NCBI GenBank assembly: GCA_020633055.1
Contig: JACKEJ010000010.1
Span: forward strand, 186,001 to 250,000
Reading direction: 5' to 3'
Source of the DNA: Sandaracinaceae bacterium
Lineage (GTDB): Bacteria; Myxococcota_A; Polyangia; Polyangiales; Houyiibacteriaceae
DNA: 64,000 nt
The notes beneath the pieces are model-generated. The model was given only the letters and a program-made list of their open reading frames with translations. It did not search any database and was not told where the DNA came from. Below are positions 58,057 to 64,000 of this stretch, piece after piece. Position 1 is the first letter of the stretch. Every line of letters begins with the position of its first letter. The translations under genes were made by a program, and so were the position numbers.

Positions 58057-58058
58057 GG

Positions 58059-58082
58059 GGCCGCGTCAGCGCGTGCGCGGCC
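58059..58082 (+). terminator. GC-rich hairpin after the enoyl-CoA hydratase gene
   Basis: GGCCGCG and CGCGGCC form a 7-bp stem with a 10-base loop three bases after the stop codon. Only two T follow, so it is a weak intrinsic terminator at best. Confidence 0.45.
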
Positions 58083-58219
58083 TTGACTGTGCCGCACAAT
58101 TGGGTCAAATGTCCTACACAGCACGCGCCGTAGGAGCAGAAGCGACAGGCTTCGTCGACGGGGGTCAACGGACCCGGGGTACGTGCTCGAACAGAAGCCC
58201 TGTGGGCGGGAGTTCCGAG

Positions 58220-59140
58220 ATGTTGCAGCGAGAGACACGGAAGGTGGGCGTGCTGTGGGCGCTCTTGGCGTTCGCGTGTGGGACGACCGCGGTGGACGCG
58301 CGTGCTCAGGACGGAGAGGGCCAAGAAAGCACAGCCCCGACCCCCAGCGCGCGTGAGCTCTTTCGGCAGGGGCAGGTCGCCTACGAGAGCGGTGACTACG
58401 AGGAGGCGGCGCGTCTTTGGGAGCAGGCGTACACCGTCGAGGCGGTGCCGGCGCTGCAGTACAACCTGGCGCAAGCTTACGGTCGCCTCGGCCGCCTCAG
58501 CGAGGAGCTCGCGGCGCTGCAGCTCTTCGTGGCGCGGGCGGAGCCGGGGAACCCGCAGTTGGACTCGGCGCGCGCCCGCCTGGGCACGCTCCAGGAGCGC
58601 TTGGCGCGCACAGGCATTCAGCTCGAGGGCCAGCACCCTGGGGCGACCGTGCTGGTGGACGGTGAGGTGCGCGGTCAGATGCCCATCGACACCATCCTGC
58701 ACGTCGGTCCCGGCAGCCACGTCCTGCTCGTCCAAGCGGATGGCTACCAGGACTTCCGCGCCACGGTGGCGGTGCCCGAGGGAGAGACCATCTCCGTCGC
58801 CGTGCTGCTGGAGGAGCATGATTCGGATGGGCGGTCGCTGACCGCGCCCATCGCGCTGTACGCGGCGGGTGGAGGCCTGGTGGTCGTGGGGGCCGTCCTC
58901 GGAGGGGTCGCGCTCTCCACGGCGAAGGGCGCCCGTGCGGGCTCGTCCGACGCAACGCGCGCTCGGGGGCTGGCCTTGGGCGCAGACCTCGCGATCGGCG
59001 CCGGAGTCGCGACCGCCGGCGTCGGGCTCGTCATCCACCTGCTCCGACGTCGCTCCTCGAGCGACGAAGAGGACGCGACCGAGGTCGCGCCCATCGCCGG
59101 TCGCGGGAACTTCGGCCTCCAGCTCACCCACACCTTCTGA
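58220..59140 (+). CDS. TPR and PEGA-domain envelope protein
   Basis: This 306-residue protein has a signal peptide (GVLWALLAFACGTTAVDARAQ). A TPR pair follows (about 45-115: ARELFRQGQVAYESGDYEEAARLWEQAY and the next helix pair). Next is a PEGA-type beta domain (about 135-195: GATVLVDGEVRGQMPIDTILHVGPGSH). Two C-terminal hydrophobic helices lie at about 215-240 and 250-275. Many myxobacterial proteins have this build and are thought to sit at the envelope. The function is unknown. The next gene starts three bases after its stop, so the two are one unit. Start chosen for its signal peptide. Confidence 0.82.
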   Translation: MLQRETRKVGVLWALLAFACGTTAVDARAQDGEGQESTAPTPSARELFRQGQVAYESGDYEEAARLWEQAYTVEAVPALQYNLAQAYGRLGRLSEELAALQLFVARAEPGNPQLDSARARLGTLQERLARTGIQLEGQHPGATVLVDGEVRGQMPIDTILHVGPGSHVLLVQADGYQDFRATVAVPEGETISVAVLLEEHDSDGRSLTAPIALYAAGGGLVVVGAVLGGVALSTAKGARAGSSDATRARGLALGADLAIGAGVATAGVGLVIHLLRRRSSSDEEDATEVAPIAGRGNFGLQLTHTF

Positions 59141-59143
59141 ACC

Positions 59144-60541
59144 ATGCGTATGGCCAAGCACACTCCTCTCCTCTTCGGACTCCTGTCGACCGCGTGGCTG
59201 GCGACAGGGTGCTCCATCATCGTCGACGGCCAGCTGGACGACGCGCCTCGCGAGGTCCGCTGCGAAGAAGAGCCGGACGGCACCGAATGTGGTGACATGA
59301 CCGACGGCATCCGGCGGGTTTGCCTCTCCGGGACGTGCCGCCTGAGCCAGTGCGGTGACGGCTACACCGACACGGAGAACGGCGAAGAGTGCGACGATGA
59401 CGACGACGTGGCGGGGGACGGCTGCGAGCCGTCCAGCTGCTTGTTCAGCTGCAAGGTCGACGCGGACTGCGACGACGGAAACCTGTGCACCGGCGCCGAG
59501 ACCTGTGACCTCGCCACCCACACCTGCATGCCTGGGACCCCGGGCACCGGGACGCCATGCACGCAGCCCGACAACGCTCCCGGCGTGTGCAACATGGGGC
59601 TGTGCGTGCCGGAAGGATGCGGTGACGGCGTACTCGACGGGGAGGAGTGCGACGACGGCAACCTGTTCGACAACGACGGCTGCGACTCCAACTGCACCTT
59701 CTCCTGCACGGCGGATGCGGACTGCGACGACGGCGACCTGTGTACCGGGACCGAGACCTGCAACCTGACCGAGCACGTGTGCGTGCCCGGCACGCCCGAG
59801 GTCTGCCCGGATGCCCCCGACGCGTGTCACGTCCAGGGGACCTGCCAGGCCGGCGTGGGCTGCCCCGCCCCGAACGACGCCACGCTGCTGATCGACCTGG
59901 ACGGAGACGGATATGCCGCCACCGCGCTGGGCGCGTGCGGCACGGACTGCAACGACGGGGACGACGAGATCCACCCCGGGCACCCCGAGGTGTGTGGCGA
60001 CGGCAAAGACAACAACTGCGAGAACGGACAGGCCGACGAGGCCGTCGTCACGTGGTACGCAGACTGCGACGGAGACGACTACGCGCTCTCGGGCGCCACC
60101 ACGCGCATGTTGTGCAACAAGCCGCCGACGGACGCCGCCTCTACCGGGTGCCCCGACGGGAACGGCGACTGGACCACGCGCAACCCGAACTCGGCCGTGA
60201 ACCGCGACTGCGCGGACCACGACTCCCGCGCGCATCCAGGGGCCTACCCCAGCACCGACCGCTCGACCTGGCCCACGTCGGCCATCCCCGGCACCAGCAG
60301 CTGGGACTGGAACTGCGACGGCACCTGGGAGCGCGCCTATCAGAGCTGCACCTCCACGTTCTGTTGCTTCATCCAGATCAACTGCAACTCGGCCATCACT
60401 TGTTGTGGCGGCGGGACCTACGGCTGGGTGGACGGCACGGAGCCCGGATGCGGGACGTCGGAGTACTACGAGCTGTGCGGGAACGAGGCCAGCAATGCGA
60501 ACTGCCCCTCGGACGAGTACCGCCTGCAGCGCTGCCGCTGA
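59144..60541 (+). CDS. Cysteine-rich lipoprotein with DUF4215 and MopE-like motifs
   Basis: This 465-residue protein has a lipoprotein signal with the lipobox LATGC (Cys23). Two Cys-rich myxobacterial repeats follow (CGDGYTDTENGEECDDD, CGDGVLDGEECDDGN), with DADCDDGNLCTGAETC-type segments between. Then comes a MopE-like metal-binding motif (DLDGDGYAATALGACGTDCNDGDDEIHPG...CGDGKDNNCE) and a C-terminal region with many Cys. It is likely a surface lipoprotein stabilised by disulfides and metal ions. An in-frame ATG two codons later is possible. It follows a TPR/PEGA gene by three bases. Confidence 0.88.
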   Translation: MRMAKHTPLLFGLLSTAWLATGCSIIVDGQLDDAPREVRCEEEPDGTECGDMTDGIRRVCLSGTCRLSQCGDGYTDTENGEECDDDDDVAGDGCEPSSCLFSCKVDADCDDGNLCTGAETCDLATHTCMPGTPGTGTPCTQPDNAPGVCNMGLCVPEGCGDGVLDGEECDDGNLFDNDGCDSNCTFSCTADADCDDGDLCTGTETCNLTEHVCVPGTPEVCPDAPDACHVQGTCQAGVGCPAPNDATLLIDLDGDGYAATALGACGTDCNDGDDEIHPGHPEVCGDGKDNNCENGQADEAVVTWYADCDGDDYALSGATTRMLCNKPPTDAASTGCPDGNGDWTTRNPNSAVNRDCADHDSRAHPGAYPSTDRSTWPTSAIPGTSSWDWNCDGTWERAYQSCTSTFCCFIQINCNSAITCCGGGTYGWVDGTEPGCGTSEYYELCGNEASNANCPSDEYRLQRCR

Positions 60542-60546
60542 CGTGC

Positions 60547-60576
60547 GGGTCGCTCGCCGCGCAGGGCGGGCGACCC
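60547..60576 (+). terminator. Long GC-rich hairpin between convergent genes
   Basis: GGGTCGCTCGCC pairs with GGCGGGCGACCC over a 6-base loop, 12 pairs with one G-T wobble. It starts five bases after the stop of the lipoprotein gene. There is no T-run, but the stem is the strongest in the window and is likely to end the lipoprotein transcript. The opposite rhodanese gene ends 84 bases further on. Confidence 0.55.
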
Positions 60577-60659
60577 ACCCAGGCACAGGCTGACGCGCGC
60601 AAGCCGCATCCCGCAGCGGAGGACGGTTGCCCCGCCTCACACCCCGGGACGCAGGCCGC

Positions 60660-61499
60660 TCAGGTCTCGCGTGAGGTGGCCACGGGGCGCACGCGGCACC
60701 ACTCGCTGAAGCTGCCCACGTAGAGCGCGGCGCCCGGGAGGCCGGCGTGCGCCAGCGCGAGCAGGCCGTGGCAGGCGGTCACCCCGCTGCCGCAGGAGAG
60801 CACCAGGTCGCTCGCTGGGCGGCCCTGCAAGAGGGCCTCGTACTGGGCGCGCAGCTCCGCGGGCGGCAAGAAGCATCCGTCCGGGCCCAGGTGCTGTGTG
60901 AGCGGGTGGTTGAGCGCGCCGGGGATGTGCCCCGCCACAGGGTCGATGGGCTCCTCCTCACCGCGGTAGCGGGGCGCGCTGCGCACGTCGACCAGCACGT
61001 GGGTTCCCGTCGCCTGCGCGGCCTCGACGCCGGCGAGGTCCACCGTGGGCAGCGCGTAGGCCGCGGTGGGGTACGGCGCCTTGCCGTCCCAGTGGGCTTC
61101 CCCGGACTCGCAGGGCAGCCCCGCAGCACGCGCGGCGGCCCACCCACCGTCCAGCACGGCGACGCGCGTGTGGCCGGCGGCGCGCAGCATCCACCAGGCG
61201 CGGGCGGCGGCGTTGGCGCCCCCCATGTCGTCGTAGACCACCACGTCGTCGTCGGGGCCGATGCCCAGGCGGCCCAGGGTCTCGGCCCAGCGCGCGATGG
61301 GCGGCAGCGGGTGGCGTCCACCGCGCGCCGGGTCGTCGGGCGCGGAGAGGTCGCTCTCCAGGTCCACGAAGCGCGCGCCGCGCAGGTGCTCGGCGAGGTA
61401 GCGGGCGCGCGCGTCGGGGCCGCTGCGCGCGTCGAGCAGGATCGTGGGGGGAGCGCGCAACTCGGGCGCGTTCGGGTCGACAAGGGCGGTGGAGATCAC
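60660..61499 (-). CDS. Thiosulfate/3-mercaptopyruvate sulfurtransferase, tandem rhodanese
   Basis: This 279-residue protein has two rhodanese domains. The second carries the catalytic Cys in CGSGVTA near 231-237, the loop of mercaptopyruvate-type enzymes. The first (ILLDARSGPDARARYLAEHLRGARFVD) is inactive, with no Cys. It transfers sulfur from mercaptopyruvate or thiosulfate to cyanide or another acceptor. The GTG at 61499 gives MISTALVDP, a typical start; GTGs at 61517 and 61526 are in frame too. It is the only minus-strand gene in this stretch of envelope-protein genes. Cytoplasmic. Confidence 0.92.
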   Translation of the reverse strand: MISTALVDPNAPELRAPPTILLDARSGPDARARYLAEHLRGARFVDLESDLSAPDDPARGGRHPLPPIARWAETLGRLGIGPDDDVVVYDDMGGANAAARAWWMLRAAGHTRVAVLDGGWAAARAAGLPCESGEAHWDGKAPYPTAAYALPTVDLAGVEAAQATGTHVLVDVRSAPRYRGEEEPIDPVAGHIPGALNHPLTQHLGPDGCFLPPAELRAQYEALLQGRPASDLVLSCGSGVTACHGLLALAHAGLPGAALYVGSFSEWCRVRPVATSRET

Positions 61500-61637
61500 G
61501 CCGTGAATGTACCTCACCCTGGGCACCCCTCGCTGGAGCGCAACTCAGCCTGGTGCGCACACATCGCACATGTGGCCGAAAGTGATTGTATACATACGCC
61601 TTGCGACACTCACTTACATAAGCCACGGTGCGCGCCC

Positions 61638-63416
61638 GTGACTGCTCCGACGTGCAAGCTCCGGAGTCGCCTCGCGAGGGTGGCGGCGCTCATGACGGTG
61701 GGAATCGCGCTCGCGGGGACCTCCCCTGTCCGCGCAGACGAGCCCGCGCCGAGCCCGACGACCGACGGCCGACTGGTCGCGCTCCCCGCAACGACCACGG
61801 GCGACCTCGCGGAGGCCCGCGAGTGGGCAGCGGCGCTCCGGCGCGTATTGGCTGCGGAGACCCTGACTGTCGTCCCCAACGACGAGGCGAGCGGCACCTT
61901 CGAGGCGCGCGTGTCCTCCCCCGCGGTGGCGCTGAGCGCGTCCGACATCGAACGCTGGGTCGCGCGGTCCCAGTCCGCGGTGCGACACCTGGCTCGCGCC
62001 GACTACGACCGCGCGCGCGCGGACCTGCTCGAGGCCCACGCCCTCGCCAGCGGAGCCGCCGACGAGCTGAACCGCGAGGCAGAGCGCGCGCGCCAGGTGC
62101 TCGACACCTGCCTCTACATGGTGCGCGCATACGTGGAGACGCGCGACGACGAGAGCGCCATGAACCAAGCGCGTGCGTGTCGTCAGCTGGTGCCCGGCGC
62201 CGAGCCGAGCCCCTACCGCCACACGCCCGAGGTGCGCGACATCATCGCCCGCGTCGACCGCAACATGGCCGCCGAGGCGCCCGGACAGCTGGTGGTCACC
62301 AGCGAGCCGAGTGGCTGCGCGGTGCGGCTGAACGGCATCGCGTTCGGGGTGACGCCGTTCCGCATGGACGACCTCGCGGCTGGCGAGTACCGGCTGCAGG
62401 TCGAGTGCGACGACGTCGAGCGCGGGCGCATCCGACGTCTGCGAGTGAACGCAGGGGAGACGACGGTGCACGTGGATGGCGCGTTCGACACGGCGATCCG
62501 CTCGCGACCCGGGCTGGGGCTCGTGTACGACGGTGCGGATCAGGCCTTTGCGCTCGCCGGCCCCCACGCCCTGGCCGTCGCGGCGGCGCTCGACGTGAGC
62601 GAGGCGTGGCTGGTGTGGGTGGTCGAGCCGGGGCGCGTGCGCGTGGACCGCGTGACCAGGACGGACGTCACGAGCGTTTGGCTCCGAGCAGCGCTCGCCC
62701 AGCCGAGCGACGCAGACGCCACGCTCCGCACCGCGGTGCGTCACCTGCGTGCCGGTCGCAGCCTGGACCTCGAGCGGCCAGAGGCACAGCCCGGGCAGGG
62801 CTTGCGGGTGCCCGCAAGCGCGCCCACGCCCGAGACGGGAGCGCCGGTCGTCGACGACGCTCCGAGCGATGGAGGCCCCGACTCGGGCCATCCACCGCGG
62901 TCGAACGGTCGCCGCGTGGCGCTGGGCATCACCTCTGGAGTGAGCGCTGCCGCGCTGGTGGGCGCGCTCGGGCTACACATCGCGCGCCTCCACCGTGGCG
63001 AGGCCTTTGCGCTGTATTTCACGCTGTCTCGCCAAGCCGCCTGGATCGACCTACGGCTACCCAGCACGCTCCTCGCCGCCGGCGGCGGCGCCTTGGCGCT
63101 GGCCACGTTGCCCGGCCTGCTGCCCGAGCGGGAGGGAGTCCCGCCGGGCGCCTGGATCGCGGGTGCTGTGGGGGTTGGACTCGCCGCCGCCAGCGTCGGC
63201 AGTGTACTCGCGCGCGAGTCGTGCTCGGACTTCGGTATGGACCGCCGCGCCTGCATCGAACGCGAACAAGCGGGTGACCGCGCCATCCTTCTCGCGGCGG
63301 GCGCGGCTCCGCTGATGCTCGCGCCGCTCGTGTACGCGCTGCGGCCCGCGCGGGTCACGCCCGAGCTCGAGGTGTCACGCGCCGGAGCGTGGCTGTCCGT
63401 GCGGGGCACGTTCTGA
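61638..63416 (+). CDS. PEGA-domain envelope protein with C-terminal membrane helices
   Basis: This 592-residue protein starts at a GTG that gives a clear signal peptide (KLRSRLARVAALMTVGIALAG, cleavage near VRA-DEP). A helical TPR-like part spans about 95-200 (SQSAVRHLARADYDRARADLLEAHALA). A PEGA domain lies at about 215-290 (GQLVVTSEPSGCAVRLNGIAFGVTPF). A Pro/Ser-rich stretch then leads to about four hydrophobic helices after residue 425. A similar layout occurs in the TPR/PEGA protein 3 kb upstream. The function is unknown. The next gene is a lipoprotein 87 bases on. Confidence 0.8.
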   Translation: MTAPTCKLRSRLARVAALMTVGIALAGTSPVRADEPAPSPTTDGRLVALPATTTGDLAEAREWAAALRRVLAAETLTVVPNDEASGTFEARVSSPAVALSASDIERWVARSQSAVRHLARADYDRARADLLEAHALASGAADELNREAERARQVLDTCLYMVRAYVETRDDESAMNQARACRQLVPGAEPSPYRHTPEVRDIIARVDRNMAAEAPGQLVVTSEPSGCAVRLNGIAFGVTPFRMDDLAAGEYRLQVECDDVERGRIRRLRVNAGETTVHVDGAFDTAIRSRPGLGLVYDGADQAFALAGPHALAVAAALDVSEAWLVWVVEPGRVRVDRVTRTDVTSVWLRAALAQPSDADATLRTAVRHLRAGRSLDLERPEAQPGQGLRVPASAPTPETGAPVVDDAPSDGGPDSGHPPRSNGRRVALGITSGVSAAALVGALGLHIARLHRGEAFALYFTLSRQAAWIDLRLPSTLLAAGGGALALATLPGLLPEREGVPPGAWIAGAVGVGLAAASVGSVLARESCSDFGMDRRACIEREQAGDRAILLAAGAAPLMLAPLVYALRPARVTPELEVSRAGAWLSVRGTF

Positions 63417-63503
63417 AAACACGCCAGTGCACGCAACGGGCGGAGCCGAGCGCCGAGAACGCCGCGTGATGAATCAACACCTTGCATTCAAGGGGGAAAG
63501 ACT

Positions 63504-64000
63504 GTGAAGAACTCGAGAACACTCATGTGCCCGCTGGCGTGCGCGCTCGGCTTGGCGCTCATCGCTCAGGGCTGTCGCGAAGACCTCGGCTGCCCGCCCG
63601 GCACCATCATGGTGGGAGACGTCTGTGAGGACGCCCCGGACATGGGCGTCACACCCGACGCGAGCGATGACGGCGGATGCGTTCCGTCCGCCTACTACCC
63701 GGACCTGGATGGCGACGGACTCGGCGCTGGCGAGGCCGTGAGCACCTGCACGGCGCCCGAGGGCTACGTCGACAACGCGGACGACTGCGACGACGACTGC
63801 GACGTGTGCGGCAACGGAGAGGAACTGTGCGACGGCGAGGACAACGACTGCGACGGCGAGACGGACGAAGCCATCGAGGTCGTGTGCGGCACGAACGCGG
63901 GCGAGTGCTCCACGGGCGTACAGCACTGCGTCGGAGGCGTGCTGGGCGAGTGTGAAGGCGGCGTCATGCCTGCCATCGCCGAGGTGTGCGAGGGATCGAA
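63504..64000 (+). CDS. MopE-like cysteine-rich lipoprotein, cut by window edge
   Basis: The frame starts at a GTG seven bases after AAGGGGGAAAG, a strong ribosome site, and is open to the right edge (165 residues visible). The signal peptide ends in the lipobox LIAQGC. The mature part has DLDGDGLGAGEAVSTC...GYVDNADDCDDDCDVCGNGEELCDGEDNDCDGETDE, the MopE-type metal-binding motif. A Cys-rich block (CGTNAGECSTGVQHCVGG) follows. It is probably a surface lipoprotein related to the one at 59144. Three different overlapping frames here are only shadows of it. Confidence 0.85.
   Translation, partial: MKNSRTLMCPLACALGLALIAQGCREDLGCPPGTIMVGDVCEDAPDMGVTPDASDDGGCVPSAYYPDLDGDGLGAGEAVSTCTAPEGYVDNADDCDDDCDVCGNGEELCDGEDNDCDGETDEAIEVVCGTNAGECSTGVQHCVGGVLGECEGGVMPAIAEVCEGS

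Noticed and set aside
58025..60640. Long minus-strand frame opposite the Cys-rich lipoprotein
   Set aside because: Val/Ala/Arg-rich with no motif; plus strand has signal peptide, lipobox and Cys repeats.
1..64000. Mobile elements, CRISPR arrays, prophage, tRNA or rRNA genes
   Set aside because: No transposase, integrase, phage structural gene, direct-repeat array or RNA-gene fold was seen; gaps between genes are short and without tRNA-like arms.

Overview
The window is about 70% GC, coding-dense and read on both strands. Start/stop overlaps of the ATGA or GTGA type are everywhere. The tandem cysteine-rich lipoproteins with CGDG...GEECDDGN repeats, MopE-type metal-binding motifs, TPR/PEGA envelope proteins and a bacterial lipoxygenase all point to a Myxococcota chromosome, most likely Polyangiales (Sandaracinus-like) or a relative. 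This is inferred from gene content. No rRNA, tRNA, insertion sequence, prophage or CRISPR array was seen, and no gene-free stretch exceeds about 300 bases.

Layout. 2-8134 (+): a five-gene, start-to-stop-coupled locus of DUF4132, MoxR AAA+ ATPase, DUF5682, VWA and SWIM zinc-finger proteins, the same set as the uncharacterised E. coli yehI-L-M-P-Q locus. 8177-10420 (-): a natural fusion of an aminoglycoside-phosphotransferase-fold kinase with a luciferase-like flavin oxidoreductase. 10597-12155 (+): a small unknown protein and an unknown repeat protein with a tryptophan every 43-44 residues. 12159-14614 (-): a pentameric ligand-gated ion channel fused at its C-terminus to a family 5 solute-binding protein, with one frameshift. 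14688-16479 (-): a small membrane protein and an aldehyde dehydrogenase. 16490-19734: a lipoprotein diverging from a KshA-like Rieske oxygenase, a divergent SecY-like protein and a CPxCG protein. 19746-25213: an SDR, a PAS-GGDEF protein, a lipoprotein, a P450 and a YkgJ protein.

25317-28285 (+) is a histidine-rich Spy/CpxP-like stress module ending in a two-component pair. 28282-38077 (-) is a nitrate assimilation operon in transcription order nirBD fusion, DmsB-DmsC-like fusion, nitrate reductase, NarK and an outer-membrane porin. 38186-41746 holds a small membrane protein, a FadR-type regulator with a fatty-acid hydroxylase, and a Phd/VapC-type toxin-antitoxin pair that overlaps a peptidyl-tRNA hydrolase. 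41820-47382 (+) contains an unknown gene and then a coupled chain: membrane protein, RsgA, CPBP protease, thioesterase, VOC protein. 47439-50532 (-) is a Rieske oxygenase with its TetR regulator, then a methyltransferase.

50565-54264 (-) encodes a three-domain START-C2-lipoxygenase followed 22 bp later by a patatin phospholipase, a plausible oxylipin module. 54548-58056 (+) has a tail-anchored protein, serine acetyltransferase, a SnoaL-like protein, and a TetR plus enoyl-CoA hydratase. 58220-64000 is an envelope-protein cluster (TPR/PEGA and cysteine-rich or MopE-like lipoproteins) with one rhodanese on the other strand; its last gene runs off the right edge.

The strongest candidates for undescribed biology are the channel-solute-binding-protein fusion, the START-C2-lipoxygenase with its phospholipase, the divergent SecY-like protein, the tryptophan-periodic repeat protein and the quinol-type anchor fusion in the nitrate operon.
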